Below are positions 8,723-17,701 of a stretch of DNA of 64,000 nucleotides, piece by piece. Under the pieces are notes generated by a model. The model saw only the letters and a list, made by a program, of their open reading frames with translations, was not told the origin of the DNA and did no database searches. Position 1 is the stretch's first letter, and each line of letters starts with the position of its first letter. This DNA comes from Alphaproteobacteria bacterium. GTDB taxonomy: Bacteria > Pseudomonadota > Alphaproteobacteria > Caulobacterales > Hyphomonadaceae. A program made the position numbers and the translations under genes. Where the stretch lies: positions 1-64,000 of the forward strand of contig JAAEZZ010000001.1 in assembly GCA_018222605.1 (NCBI GenBank), given 5' to 3'.

Positions 8723-9354
8723 CCCAATCCCTCGAGACACTCAAAGCCGCAGCAGGCCGCGCGCCTATTGTGCCGGTCCTGGTCGTGCCGGACGTGCAAT
8801 CTGCTGCGCCGTTGGCCGATGCCTTGGTTGAAGGGGGGCTGACCACAGCAGAAGTTACGCTGCGTACAGCCAGCGGCCTCGCCGTGATCGAAGCCATGAA
8901 AAAGGCGCAGCCTGATTTGATCGTTGGGGCGGGCACCGTCCTGACGGGAGACGATGTTCGCAATTCGATTCAGGCGGGTGCGGATTTCCTCGTATCGCCG
9001 GGGATGAGCCCGAAATTGCTTGAGGCGATTGCCGAGTATCGTGACATTACCATTCCTGGTGTTGCCACGGCGAGTGAGGCGATGAGCCGTAATGAAGAAG
9101 GCTTCAAGATGCTGAAGCTGTTCCCAGCGGCCGTTGCGGGCGGTGTCCCGGCGCTTAAAGCCCTTGGCGGACCTTTGCCGCATCTGACCTTCATGCCAAC
9201 AGGCGGTGTGAGTACGGACAATGCAGCAGAGTATCTGGCCCTGCCGAATGTGATCGCGGTGGGCGGATCGTGGATTGCCACTGAGAAAGACATTGCCGCC
9301 TCTGCCTGGTCTGAGATTGCAGCCAAGGCAAAGGCGGCGTTGCAAAAGGTGTGA
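8719..9354 (+). CDS. eda: KDPG aldolase (2-keto-3-deoxy-6-phosphogluconate aldolase)
   Basis: A 211-residue class I aldolase that cleaves KDPG to pyruvate and glyceraldehyde-3-phosphate, ending the Entner-Doudoroff pathway. The catalytic base motif EVTLRT holds Glu45 and Arg49, and the Schiff-base lysine is Lys133 in KLFPA. The C-terminal PTGGVS segment binds phosphate. The start overlaps the glk stop by four bases (ATGA), which resolves a longer open frame starting at 8641. It is the last gene of the operon; the convergent purB ends only ten bases away, leaving no room for a separate terminator. Confidence 0.96.
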   Translation: MTQSLETLKAAAGRAPIVPVLVVPDVQSAAPLADALVEGGLTTAEVTLRTASGLAVIEAMKKAQPDLIVGAGTVLTGDDVRNSIQAGADFLVSPGMSPKLLEAIAEYRDITIPGVATASEAMSRNEEGFKMLKLFPAAVAGGVPALKALGGPLPHLTFMPTGGVSTDNAAEYLALPNVIAVGGSWIATEKDIAASAWSEIAAKAKAALQKV

Positions 9355-9364
9355 TCAGGCGCCC

Positions 9365-10663
9365 TTAGCTTTTGCCAAAGACGCGCTGGAAGATCGTGTC
9401 GACATGCTTGAAGTGGTAGTCGAGGTCGAACAGGGCCTCGAGTTCATCGTCTGACAGACGCTCACTGACTTCCGGGTCTTTCTTGAGAAGCTCCAGCAGA
9501 GGGCCTTCCTTCTTCCAGGTCTTCATCGCGTTGCGTTGTACCAAGCGATAGCTGTCTTCCCGGCTGACGCCTTTCTCGACCAGCGCGAGCAGGATACGCT
9601 GTGAGTTGTGCAGGCCGCCCATGCTTTCCAGCGTGTTCAGCATGTTTTCCGGATAGACGACAAGGTTCTCGATCACTCCGCCCAGCCGGTGCAGGGCGAA
9701 GTCCAGATGCACTGTGGCGTCAGGGCCAATTCCGCGCTCAACAGAGGAGTGGGAGATATCGCGCTCATGCCAGAGGGCGACGTTTTCCAGAGCCGGCGTA
9801 ACGGCTGAACGAACGAGACGGGCCAGGCCTGTCAGGTTCTCGGTCAGCACTGGGTTACGCTTATGCGGCATGGCTGAGGAACCTTTCTGGCCAGCAGAGA
9901 AATACTCCTCGGCTTCCAGAACCTCAGTGCGCTGCAGATGACGTACTTCTGTTGCGAGGCGTTCAATCGATGATGCAATGACGCCCAAAGTGGCAAAATA
10001 CATGGCGTGGCGATCGCGTGGGATGACTTGTGTGGAGACAGGTTCAACTGCGAGGCCCAGTTTCTCGGCTACATATTCCTCAATGCGCGGATCGATGTTG
10101 GCAAAGGTGCCAACGGCGCCGGAAATAGCGCAGGTCGCAACTTCCTCGCGTGCGGCGATAAGGCGGGTCCGGCTGCGCTGGAACTCGGCATGGAAGGTCG
10201 CGAGTTTCACACCGAATGTTGTCGGCTCGGCATGGATGCCATGGCTACGACCAATGGTTGGCGTCAGCTTGTGCTCAAAGGCACGCTTCTCAAGGGCTGC
10301 CAGGACACGGTCTAGGCCGGTTAGCAGCAGGTCTGCCGCGCGTACCAGCTGAACGTTCAGGCATGTGTCCAGAACGTCGGAAGAGGTCATGCCTTTGTGA
10401 AGGAAGCGGGCTTCCTCGCCCACATGTTCGGCGACATTGGTCAGGAAGGCGATGACGTCATGCTTCACTTCGCGTTCGATCTCGTCGATGCGGTCCACTT
10501 CAAAAGCGGCGCGCTCGCGCACAGCTGCGGAAACGCCTTGCGGGATAATGCCGAGCTTCTCCATGCCTTCGGCGGCAAGCGTTTCAATCTCCAGCCAAAT
10601 GCCGAATCTGGATTCAGGCTCCCAGATGGCAGCCATTTCGGGTCGTGTGTATCTTGGGATCAT
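9365..10663 (-). CDS. purB: adenylosuccinate lyase
   Basis: A 432-residue lyase acting twice in purine synthesis: on SAICAR, and on adenylosuccinate to give AMP and fumarate. The fumarase/aspartase signature GSSAMPHKRNP (261-271) contains the catalytic Ser, and TIGRSHGIHAEPTTFG (136-151) provides the His of the active site. GMTSSDVLDT (91-100) is the third conserved block. This is the short, Bacillus-like PurB form common in alphaproteobacteria. It is transcribed alone on the minus strand, preceded by GAGG and converging with eda. Confidence 0.96.
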   Translation of the reverse strand: MIPRYTRPEMAAIWEPESRFGIWLEIETLAAEGMEKLGIIPQGVSAAVRERAAFEVDRIDEIEREVKHDVIAFLTNVAEHVGEEARFLHKGMTSSDVLDTCLNVQLVRAADLLLTGLDRVLAALEKRAFEHKLTPTIGRSHGIHAEPTTFGVKLATFHAEFQRSRTRLIAAREEVATCAISGAVGTFANIDPRIEEYVAEKLGLAVEPVSTQVIPRDRHAMYFATLGVIASSIERLATEVRHLQRTEVLEAEEYFSAGQKGSSAMPHKRNPVLTENLTGLARLVRSAVTPALENVALWHERDISHSSVERGIGPDATVHLDFALHRLGGVIENLVVYPENMLNTLESMGGLHNSQRILLALVEKGVSREDSYRLVQRNAMKTWKKEGPLLELLKKDPEVSERLSDDELEALFDLDYHFKHVDTIFQRVFGKS

Positions 10664-10848
10664 CTGGAACCTCGATGCTTACTGTTGCCGCCGTAATAGT
10701 ATGTGCTGCGCAGAAAACCAGTGGCTGCGCCCAACAAAAGCAGCCTGTTAGATGAACCAGTTCAACCGCTCTATGGTTTGTAGGCTATGTATGGGCTAAT
10801 GCATGGAGTGCTCCGGGAGTGCGGGTAGGGGTGATGTACGGGACAAAT

Positions 10849-11799
10849 ATGGTTGCTCAGCGGAAACTATTGGGGCGGGCAATGTTTGCCTGCACGCTGG
10901 CCGGCTCAGCCTTTGCTCAGCCAGCAAGTCCGCAGGCCTGTGTCGCAAAGGTTCTCGTTCCGGAAGTCACCATACTTGTCACCGAGCAGATTCCCGAGAC
11001 GCCAGAGCATGTTGAGATACGTGTTGTCCCCGCAGTCTATGAGACTGTGACAGAGCAGATATTGGTGCGGGATGTCGTTGTCGATGAAGCGGTATCCGCT
11101 CCCGTTCGTGAGATTGTGACGGAGAGGGTAGAAACAACGCCTCAAAAGACAGGGATTGAGCTTTTCCCTGCTGAGTACGAGACTCATACAGAGCAGGTGC
11201 TCATCAGCCCGGCGCATGTGACGTGGCAGGTCTCTGACGGCCCATGTGATCTCGAAAGTCACAACCTGGCCGGTGAGGATGCGTCTGTGGCGCAGGAGCT
11301 GGGCGTATGCCCGGTCATCATGCCTGCAAAGTATCGTACAGAAACGCGAAGAGCCCTCGTACGGGAGCAACGTGTGGAAACGAGCATAATCCCGGCGGTT
11401 TACGAAGATCTACCCACAGAGGTCGTGAAAGTGCCATCTGCCGAGGCTGCTGCAGATATTGACCCGCTCTACGAGACCATCGTCAGGCAGCGCCTTGTGA
11501 CACCGGCAAGGCAGGAAGCCGTGACAGTGCCTGCGGCCTACAAGACGGTTGAGAAGCAGGTTGTGGTCCAGCCAGCGCATATTTCCGAGCAGGAGGTTGT
11601 TTGCGACTCGGCGATAACGCCTGAAATGGTGCTGGCTCTGCAGCGCGCTCTGCAGAAGGCGGGATATACTGTCGCGGAGGATGGCGTTCTGGGGCAGGGC
11701 ACACTTCGCGCCATGCGGTCCTATCAACAGCAGAAAAAGCTGATGCTGGGACGGCTTACGCCGGAAACACTGGCCTCACTGGGTGTGCCTCGAGACTGA
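10849..11799 (+). CDS. exported repeat protein with C-terminal peptidoglycan-binding domain
   Basis: A 316-residue protein. Residues 1-23 form a signal peptide (KLLGR, hydrophobic core, cleavage after AFA). The body carries about six loose copies of a Pro-Ala-x-Tyr-x-Thr-x(2)-Glu-Gln-hydrophobic motif: PAVYETVTEQ (61-70), PAEYETHTEQ (107-116), PAKYRTETRR (159), PAVYEDLPTE (182), PLYETIVRQ (206) and PAAYKTVEKQ (228). Four cysteines remain in the mature part (31, 133, 154, 252), which could form two disulfides. Residues 254-312 are a PGBD-1-type peptidoglycan-binding domain (LQRALQKAGYT...DGVLGQGTLRAM). Earlier starts exist (GTG 10819, ATG 10834); the ATG at 10849 has GGGA at good spacing and begins a clean signal peptide. 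Function unknown; probably a periplasmic wall-bound structural protein. Confidence 0.75.
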   Translation: MVAQRKLLGRAMFACTLAGSAFAQPASPQACVAKVLVPEVTILVTEQIPETPEHVEIRVVPAVYETVTEQILVRDVVVDEAVSAPVREIVTERVETTPQKTGIELFPAEYETHTEQVLISPAHVTWQVSDGPCDLESHNLAGEDASVAQELGVCPVIMPAKYRTETRRALVREQRVETSIIPAVYEDLPTEVVKVPSAEAAADIDPLYETIVRQRLVTPARQEAVTVPAAYKTVEKQVVVQPAHISEQEVVCDSAITPEMVLALQRALQKAGYTVAEDGVLGQGTLRAMRSYQQQKKLMLGRLTPETLASLGVPRD

Positions 11800-11952
11800 C
11801 AGCGGCAAGGCTGATTTCGTTGTCACCACAGACAATGTGGAGTTTCGTGCTCGTTGCCGGTGGGGCAGGTGAGTCGCACCTTTTTGGGTATCAGGGGATA
11901 AACGGGCGTGACGGAGCGCCGCAGGAAAGTGCCCGTGAACTGGGCATTTACA

Positions 11953-11965
11953 CGAGTTAAACTCG
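11953..11965. promoter_or_regulatory. inverted repeat in the nuo upstream region
   Basis: CGAGTTAAACTCG is a perfect 6-1-6 palindrome about 99 bp before the nuoA ATG, in the 264-bp gap that must hold the complex I promoter. The rest of this gap shows no promoter I can assign with confidence. The repeat is a candidate operator or half of a promoter element. Confidence 0.3.
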
Positions 11966-12063
11966 ATAGCTGCGATATATTGCGGCTGTCTGTTGCGCCA
12001 CGAGCGAAACCGTCCTAATCCGGCGCCAGATATGGGCCAACTTTTGGCAGGAGACCACACAGC

Positions 12064-12438
12064 ATGTCAGAGATTGAACGCTTGGCGCTCGATTACTTGC
12101 CGGTCATCATTTTCCTGGTGATTGGTGCGGTTATTTCAAGCCTCTTCATCGTTGGGTCGACGCTGCTGGCGCCGTCACAGCCGGATCCTGAAAAGAATTC
12201 CGCATATGAGTGCGGTTTTCCCGCCTTTGACGATGCCCGGATGAAATTTGATGTGCGCTTCTACCTGGTCGCCATCCTGTTCATCATTTTCGATCTTGAG
12301 GTCGCTTTCCTGTTTCCTTGGGCGATCAGCCTCGGCACGATCGGGCTCGTTGGGTTCTGGTCCATGGTGGTTTTCCTGGGCGTGTTGACCATTGGATTTA
12401 TCTACGAATGGCGCCGCGGTGCGCTGGAGTGGGAATAA
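12064..12438 (+). CDS. nuoA: NADH-quinone oxidoreductase subunit A
   Basis: A small membrane subunit of complex I (124 residues) with three predicted transmembrane helices (about 10-35, 66-88 and 95-115). The conserved loop [12 protein letters not shown] and the following [21 protein letters not shown] segment are the subunit A hallmark; this loop takes part in the quinone-site conformational switch. It is the first gene of the complex I operon, preceded by GGCAGGAG. Its stop overlaps nuoB as TAATG. Confidence 0.97.
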   Translation: MSEIERLALDYLPVIIFLVIGAVISSLFIVGSTLLAPSQPDPEKNSAYECGFPAFDDARMKFDVRFYLVAILFIIFDLEVAFLFPWAISLGTIGLVGFWSMVVFLGVLTIGFIYEWRRGALEWE

Positions 12439-13007
12439 TGGCTGACGATTACAAACCATATGCGCTTGGTGCCTCACGTTCTGGCGTCGAGGGCGGGTTC
12501 AAGCCCGGACAGGATGATCCGTTCTATACGGGTCTGTCTGACCAGCTGGCGGACAAAGGCTACTTTACCGCTGCGGCAGACGATCTGATTTCCTGGGCAC
12601 GGACGGGCTCTCTGATGTGGATGACCTTTGGTCTTGCCTGCTGCGCCGTTGAGATGATGCATGCCGGTAACCCGCGCTACGACCTTGAGCGCTTCGGCAT
12701 GGCGCCGCGCGGTTCACCCCGCCAGTCTGACGTGATGATCGTGGCTGGCACGCTGACCAACAAGATGGCCCCAGCGTTGCGCAAGGTTTACGACCAGATG
12801 CCAAACCCGCGCTATGTGATCTCCATGGGCAGCTGTGCGAATGGCGGCGGCTACTATCACTACAGCTATAGCGTTGTGCGCGGCTGTGACCGGATTGTTC
12901 CGGTCGATATTTACATTCCTGGCTGCCCGCCGACGGCTGAGGCGCTGGTCTACGGTTTCCTTCAGCTTCAGAAGAAAATCCGTCGCGAAGGTTCGATTGA
13001 GCGGTAA
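12438..13007 (+). CDS. nuoB: NADH-quinone oxidoreductase subunit B
   Basis: The peripheral-arm subunit (189 residues) that carries iron-sulfur cluster N2, the last electron donor to quinone. Ligands are visible as the tandem Cys of LACCAVEMM, the Cys of MGSCANGGG and the Cys of [11 protein letters not shown]. An open frame begins upstream at 12318 inside nuoA; the start at 12438, overlapping the nuoA stop by one base, fits the family length. The short N-terminal extension before the core is typical of alphaproteobacterial and mitochondrial homologues. Confidence 0.97.
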   Translation: MADDYKPYALGASRSGVEGGFKPGQDDPFYTGLSDQLADKGYFTAAADDLISWARTGSLMWMTFGLACCAVEMMHAGNPRYDLERFGMAPRGSPRQSDVMIVAGTLTNKMAPALRKVYDQMPNPRYVISMGSCANGGGYYHYSYSVVRGCDRIVPVDIYIPGCPPTAEALVYGFLQLQKKIRREGSIER

Positions 13008-13017
13008 GGATCCTGTG

Positions 13018-13644
13018 ATGATTGACGCCGAAGCCATAGAATCCCTGAAAGATCTCGGGGCGCATATTTCAGCTCGCCAGCCTGATGCTGTGCGGGCTGC
13101 GAATGTTGTTCTGGGGGAGCTGACCATCCTGGCAGAGCGCGATCACGTGCTTGGCCTGCTCCGCTTCCTGCGGGATGATCAGCAGTGCAATTTCGAAACC
13201 TTCATTGATGTCTGCGGGGTGGATTATCCGGAGCGGGCGGAGCGGTTTGAGGTTGTCTACCATTTGCTGTCCATGCGCATGAACCACCGGGTTCGCGTGC
13301 GCGTGCAGACAGATGAAGACACGCCCGTGCCAAGTGTTGTGAGCCTGTGGCCTGTTGCCAACTGGTTCGAGCGCGAAGCCTTCGACATGTATGGCATCCA
13401 GTTCTCCGATCACCCGGACCTGCGCCGTATCCTGACGGACTATGGCTTTGAGGGCTATCCGCTGCGCAAGGACTTCCCGCTGACCGGGCATTACGAAGTT
13501 CGCTACGACGATCTCGAGAAGCGTGTGGTCTATGAGCCTGTCGAGCTGGCTCAGGAGTACCGCAACTTTGACTTCCTCTCCCCATGGGAAGGGATGACCA
13601 GTCAGATTCCCGGTGATGAGAAGGCCGAGGAGGCCCCTGAATAA
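13018..13644 (+). CDS. nuoC: NADH-quinone oxidoreductase subunit C
   Basis: A 208-residue 30-kDa-type subunit of the complex I connecting module. The signature ERE(A/V)FDMYGI(x)[24 protein letters not shown] is present in pieces around residues 122-157. NuoC and NuoD are separate genes here, as in alphaproteobacteria and mitochondria and unlike the fused NuoCD of E. coli. AAGGA precedes the ATG at 13018; the longer frame from 12835 lies inside nuoB. The stop overlaps the nuoD start (TAATG). Confidence 0.96.
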   Translation: MIDAEAIESLKDLGAHISARQPDAVRAANVVLGELTILAERDHVLGLLRFLRDDQQCNFETFIDVCGVDYPERAERFEVVYHLLSMRMNHRVRVRVQTDEDTPVPSVVSLWPVANWFEREAFDMYGIQFSDHPDLRRILTDYGFEGYPLRKDFPLTGHYEVRYDDLEKRVVYEPVELAQEYRNFDFLSPWEGMTSQIPGDEKAEEAPE

Positions 13645-14849
13645 TGGCCGACACTGCACACATCTCCGAAATTGAAGACCGCAAGTTCACATTGAACTTT
13701 GGCCCGCAGCACCCTGCGGCGCACGGTGTGCTCCGTATGATCCTGGACCTCGACGGCGAAGTTGTGACCCGTGTGGACAGCCATATCGGTCTTCTGCACC
13801 GCGGCACAGAAAAGCTGCTGGAGTACAAGACCTTCCTGCAAGGCATGCCGTACTTCGACCGCTTGGACTATTGCTCGCCGATGAACCAGGAGCACGCCTG
13901 GTGTCTGGCGATCGAGAAGCTGCTGGGCGTAACCATTCCGCGTCGCGCAAGCCTGATCCGCGTTCTCTATTCAGAGATCGGGCGTATCATGTCCCACCTG
14001 CTGAACGTCGGGACGGGCGTGATGGATGTCGGGGCTCTGACGCCGATCACCTGGTGCTTCGAAGAGCGCGAGAAGCTGTGCGTATTCTATGAACGCGCAT
14101 CGGGCAGCCGGATGCATGCCGCCTATTTCCGCCCAGGCGGTGTCCATCAGGATCTGCCGCAACCCTTGCTGGATGATATTGCCGAGTGGTGTGATGACTT
14201 CCCGAAGGTGCTCGACCAGATTGAGAGCCTCGTTACTGAGAACCGCATATTCAAGCAGCGCATGGTCGATATCGGCGTTGTGGATGAGAAGACCATCATG
14301 GACTGGGGATTCTCTGGCGTGATGGTGCGTGGATCGGGCTTGGCCTGGGATTTGCGCCGCGCACAGCCTTATGAGTGCTATTCCGAGCTCGACTTCAAGG
14401 TCCCGGTAGGCCGCAATGGTGACAATTACGACCGTTATGTCTGCCGCATGGATGAAATGCGCGAGTCCACGAAGATCATGCAGCAATGTATTGAGCTGAT
14501 GGCGAAAGAGGGGCCTGGCCCTGTTCTCGTGCCAGGCTCGAAGATGGCTCCGCCACGCCGCGCCGAGATGAAGAACTCGATGGAAGCACTGATCCATCAC
14601 TTCAAGCTGTACACGGAAGGTTTCCATGTTCCGGAGGGCGAAACCTATGCCGCCATCGAGGCGCCCAAGGGCGAATTCGGCGTGTATCTGGTCTCTGACG
14701 GTACAAACCGGCCGTACCGTGCGAAGATCCGCGCTCCGGGCTATCCGCATCTCCAGGCGATGGACCATCTGTGCAAAGGTCATATGCTAGCTGATGTCTC
14801 CGCCGTGCTTGGCTCGCTCGACATCGTGTTCGGGGAGATTGACCGGTGA
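13644..14849 (+). CDS. nuoD: NADH-quinone oxidoreductase subunit D
   Basis: A 401-residue 49-kDa-type subunit that forms the quinone-binding pocket together with NuoB. The N-terminal [10 protein letters not shown] motif supplies the quinone-site His, and the conserved [14 protein letters not shown]-terminus is intact. The fold descends from the NiFe-hydrogenase large subunit, but the nickel-binding cysteines are absent, as expected. The stop overlaps the GTG start of the next gene (GTGA), which is not a nuo subunit. Confidence 0.97.
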   Translation: MADTAHISEIEDRKFTLNFGPQHPAAHGVLRMILDLDGEVVTRVDSHIGLLHRGTEKLLEYKTFLQGMPYFDRLDYCSPMNQEHAWCLAIEKLLGVTIPRRASLIRVLYSEIGRIMSHLLNVGTGVMDVGALTPITWCFEEREKLCVFYERASGSRMHAAYFRPGGVHQDLPQPLLDDIAEWCDDFPKVLDQIESLVTENRIFKQRMVDIGVVDEKTIMDWGFSGVMVRGSGLAWDLRRAQPYECYSELDFKVPVGRNGDNYDRYVCRMDEMRESTKIMQQCIELMAKEGPGPVLVPGSKMAPPRRAEMKNSMEALIHHFKLYTEGFHVPEGETYAAIEAPKGEFGVYLVSDGTNRPYRAKIRAPGYPHLQAMDHLCKGHMLADVSAVLGSLDIVFGEIDR

Positions 14850-15190
14850 GTGCGTCTTCCGATCTCGTTCAGCGGCAGCTTGATGCCTATAATGCGCAGG
14901 ATCTTGCGGCATTCCTCGAATGCTACGCAGACGACGCTGTGCTGGGCGGTCTCAATGGCGAGGTTACGCAGGCTGGAACAGAAGCCATCCGCGCACGTCA
15001 CGAAGCGCTTTTCGCTGAGTTCCCGGAGAACAAAGCCAGGCTGGTCAATCGGATCGATCTCGGCACGACCGTGATCGATCATGAGGACGTCTCGCGCAGT
15101 CCTGATGGAGACCGGTTTCAGGTTGCCGCGATCTACACCCTTCGTGACGGGAAGATCGTGCGTGTCGATTTTGCGCGGGGAGCATCCTGA
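14846..15190 (+). CDS. NTF2/SnoaL-like (steroid delta-isomerase-type) protein inside the nuo operon
   Basis: A 114-residue protein with the alpha+beta cone pattern of the NTF2-like superfamily: an N-terminal helix with [25 protein letters not shown] in pieces, a central helix [16 protein letters not shown], and C-terminal strands [17 protein letters not shown]. It starts with GTG overlapping the nuoD stop (GTGA), so translation is probably coupled to nuoD. Superfamily members are enzymes or binding proteins for small hydrophobic ligands; nothing here fixes a substrate. Position suggests a role linked to complex I, for example in quinone or assembly chemistry, but that is inference. Base composition is like its neighbours. 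Confidence 0.8.
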   Translation: MSASSDLVQRQLDAYNAQDLAAFLECYADDAVLGGLNGEVTQAGTEAIRARHEALFAEFPENKARLVNRIDLGTTVIDHEDVSRSPDGDRFQVAAIYTLRDGKIVRVDFARGAS

Positions 15191-15191
15191 T

Positions 15192-15290
15192 ATGGGTATC
15201 ATCTCCACGCGCGACTTTCTCAGCCGCTCACATGTTTTTCATCCGTCCCGGGATGAAGCCAAAACGTTTTATGCAGGAAGGATCGAGTAG
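15192..15290 (+). CDS. 32-codon small ORF between the NTF2-like gene and nuoE
   Basis: An ATG one base after the preceding stop opens a 32-codon frame starting MGIISTRDFL and ending FYAGRIE. GGGGAG lies nine bases upstream of the ATG (15177-15182), and the stop overlaps the GTG start of nuoE (TAGTG), the same junction style used by real genes in this operon. The peptide is hydrophilic, with no membrane segment, and I do not recognise it. It may be a genuine small protein or only a coupling device that delivers ribosomes to nuoE. Confidence 0.45.
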   Translation: MGIISTRDFLSRSHVFHPSRDEAKTFYAGRIE

Positions 15291-16387
15291 TGGCACTGCG
15301 CCGTTTTGATCTTGAGGCGGGAGGCGACACGTTTGCCTTCAAGCCCGAAACTGAAGAGAAGATTGCCTTCTGGCGGGGTAAGTATCCGGCAGAGAAGCAG
15401 CGTTCCGCTGTAATCCCGCTGCTGTGGCTGGCACAAAAGGATAATGATGGATGGCTGTCTGAGCCGGCCATGCGCGAAGTTGCTGACCGTCTGGAGATGC
15501 CATACATTCGTGTGTATGAGGTCGCGACCTTCTACACGATGTTCCGCCTGCAGCCGGTAGGCAAGTACCACATCCAGCTTTGCGGTACGACGCCGTGCCA
15601 GCTTCGTGGTGCAGAAAGCCTGAAGGACGTCTGCAAGAAGGAAATCGGCAATCCGATGTATGTCACGGATGACGGGCGCCTTTCCTGGGAAGAAGTTGAA
15701 TGTCTTGGTGCGTGTGTGAATGCACCGATGGTTCAGATCAACGACGACTATTATGAAGACCTGACGGAAGATTCCTTCCAGAAGATCATCGGCAAGCTGA
15801 AGAACGGGGTTGAGGCTCAGGCTGGCCCGCAGGTTGATCGTATAAACAGCGCGCCGGAAGGCGGCACGGCTACTCTGACGGACCCGGCCCTGTTTGATGG
15901 CAGCCGTAATGAGGTGTCGCGGCTGCCGAGCCTTGTGGAAGATAAGGAGGCTGATGCCCCCGATGCGTCTTCCAGCGGGAAGCCGGAAGAGTCTGCACCG
16001 ACCAACACGAAACGTGAAGTTCCCGAGAAGAGCAATACCGGCAAGACCACTCTCATCTCCAACAAGGAGAAGGAAGAACTGGCTGGCGAGCGCCCGGAAA
16101 CGGTTGAAGTGGCCGCTGAAGAGCAGGACGATCTCAAGCGCATCAAGGGGATTGGTCCGAAGAACGAAGGCGCGCTCAATGAGCTCGGCATTTTTACCTT
16201 CAAGCAAATCGCTGCCTGGACACCGGAAAATGTCGATTGGGTTGAAGACTATATGAGCTTCCCGGGCCGGATCGAGCGCGAAGACTGGATCGGTCAGGCA
16301 AAAACACTGGCCGAAGGCGGCGAAACGGAATTCTCCAAGCGCGTGGATGCGGGTGATGTCCCCTCCAGCCAGGATGATGAGGACTAG
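15290..16387 (+). CDS. nuoE: NADH-quinone oxidoreductase subunit E with C-terminal helix-hairpin-helix extension
   Basis: Residues 1-170 are the 24-kDa thioredoxin-fold subunit binding [2Fe-2S] cluster N1a; ligands are the Cys pairs of CGTTPC and CLGAC. The protein is 365 residues against about 160-240 usually. After the core comes an acidic, low-complexity linker (about 175-277), then a module at 281-345 beginning DDLKRIKGIGPKNE, with a helix-hairpin-helix-like GIGPK turn and a later FPGRIEREDWIGQAKTLA helix. A related tail is known on alphaproteobacterial NuoE and ribosomal protein L21. The start is GTG at 15290 with AGGAAGGA about nine bases upstream. Confidence 0.95.
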   Translation: MALRRFDLEAGGDTFAFKPETEEKIAFWRGKYPAEKQRSAVIPLLWLAQKDNDGWLSEPAMREVADRLEMPYIRVYEVATFYTMFRLQPVGKYHIQLCGTTPCQLRGAESLKDVCKKEIGNPMYVTDDGRLSWEEVECLGACVNAPMVQINDDYYEDLTEDSFQKIIGKLKNGVEAQAGPQVDRINSAPEGGTATLTDPALFDGSRNEVSRLPSLVEDKEADAPDASSSGKPEESAPTNTKREVPEKSNTGKTTLISNKEKEELAGERPETVEVAAEEQDDLKRIKGIGPKNEGALNELGIFTFKQIAAWTPENVDWVEDYMSFPGRIEREDWIGQAKTLAEGGETEFSKRVDAGDVPSSQDDED

Positions 16388-16390
16388 GCC

Positions 16391-17695
16391 ATGTTGCAGG
16401 ACAAGGATCGCATCTTCACAAACCTCTATGGTCTGCACTCGCCGGATCTGGAATCCGCGAAAAAGCGCGGCGCCTGGCATTTGACCAAAGAGATGCTGGA
16501 TCAGGGACCGGACTGGATCTGCGACCAGATCAAGGCTTCCGGTCTGCGTGGTCGTGGCGGCGCTGGCTTCCCGACCGGTCTGAAGTGGACCTTCATGCCG
16601 AAGGAAGTGCGCGAGCGCCCGCACTATCTGGTCGTCAATGCTGACGAGTCGGAGCCCGGCACGTGTAAAGACCGCGAAATCATGCGCCACGATCCGCACC
16701 TGCTCATCGAAGGCTGCATGGTGGCTAGCCGTGCGATGCGCGCGCACAAATGCTATGTCTACATTCGCGGTGAATACATCAATGAGCGTCACGCACTCGA
16801 AAAAGCCGTCAAGGAAGCCTATGAGGCCAAGCTGATCGGCAAGGACAATGTGAACGGCTGGGATTTTGATCTCTATGTTCACCACGGCGCCGGTGCCTAT
16901 ATCTGCGGTGAAGAGACTGCGTTGCTGGAAAGTCTGGAAGGCAAGAAAGGCCAGCCGCGCCTGAAGCCGCCATTCCCGGCCAATGCGGGTCTATATGGCT
17001 GCCCGACCACTGTGAACAATGTCGAGTCTATTGCGGTTGCGCCGACCATCCTGCGTCGCGGCGCTGAGTGGTTTGCGGGCTTTGGGCGTCCGAACAATGC
17101 TGGCACCAAGCTGTTCTGCATCTCCGGTCATGTGAACAAGCCGTGCAATGTCGAAGAAGAGATGTCGATCACGTTCCGTGAGCTGATCGATACCCATTGT
17201 GGCGGCATTCGCGGCGGTTGGGACAATCTGAAAGCGGTTATCCCGGGTGGGTCTTCCGTGCCAATGGTTCCGGCCGAGCAGATCATGGACGCCTATATGG
17301 ACTTTGATACGCTGCGCGACCTGAAATCAGGTCTCGGTACAGCGGCCGTCATCGTGATGGACAAGGACACTGATCTTATCAAAGCCATCGCCCGCCTCGC
17401 TTACTTCTACAAGCATGAGAGCTGCGGCCAGTGTACGCCATGCCGTGAAGGTACGGGGTGGATGTGGCGCGTTATGGAGCGCATGGTTAAAGGCGAAGCT
17501 GAGCATGACGAGATCGAAACCCTGCTGGATGTGACCAAGCAGGTGGAAGGTCACACGATCTGTGCTCTGGGCGACGCGGCGGCCTGGCCGATCCAGGGCC
17601 TTATCCGTCACTTCCGTCACGAGATCGAAGAACGCATCAACCAATACAGGCTGCCGCGCGCCATGGTGCAGGGCGCAGTCGTGGCAGCGGAGTAA
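16391..17695 (+). CDS. nuoF: NADH-quinone oxidoreductase subunit F
   Basis: A 434-residue 51-kDa subunit that oxidises NADH with FMN and passes electrons to cluster N3. The glycine-rich FMN/NADH segment [13 protein letters not shown], the [11 protein letters not shown] segment, and the cluster motif [12 protein letters not shown] plus a downstream Cys ([13 protein letters not shown]) are all present. It lies three bases after nuoE and six bases before nuoG, forming the NADH-input module nuoEFG. Confidence 0.98.
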   Translation: MLQDKDRIFTNLYGLHSPDLESAKKRGAWHLTKEMLDQGPDWICDQIKASGLRGRGGAGFPTGLKWTFMPKEVRERPHYLVVNADESEPGTCKDREIMRHDPHLLIEGCMVASRAMRAHKCYVYIRGEYINERHALEKAVKEAYEAKLIGKDNVNGWDFDLYVHHGAGAYICGEETALLESLEGKKGQPRLKPPFPANAGLYGCPTTVNNVESIAVAPTILRRGAEWFAGFGRPNNAGTKLFCISGHVNKPCNVEEEMSITFRELIDTHCGGIRGGWDNLKAVIPGGSSVPMVPAEQIMDAYMDFDTLRDLKSGLGTAAVIVMDKDTDLIKAIARLAYFYKHESCGQCTPCREGTGWMWRVMERMVKGEAEHDEIETLLDVTKQVEGHTICALGDAAAWPIQGLIRHFRHEIEERINQYRLPRAMVQGAVVAAE

Positions 17696-17701
17696 AGGCA
17701 T

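Noticed and set aside
15081-15290. 69-codon version of the small ORF starting inside the NTF2-like gene
   Set aside because: The upstream part overlaps a real gene in another frame and lacks a ribosome-binding site; only the 15192 start is supported.
15269-16885. 538-codon open frame on the minus strand
   Set aside because: It lies antisense to nuoE and nuoF, both certain genes, and shows no recognisable domain; it is a shadow of codon bias.
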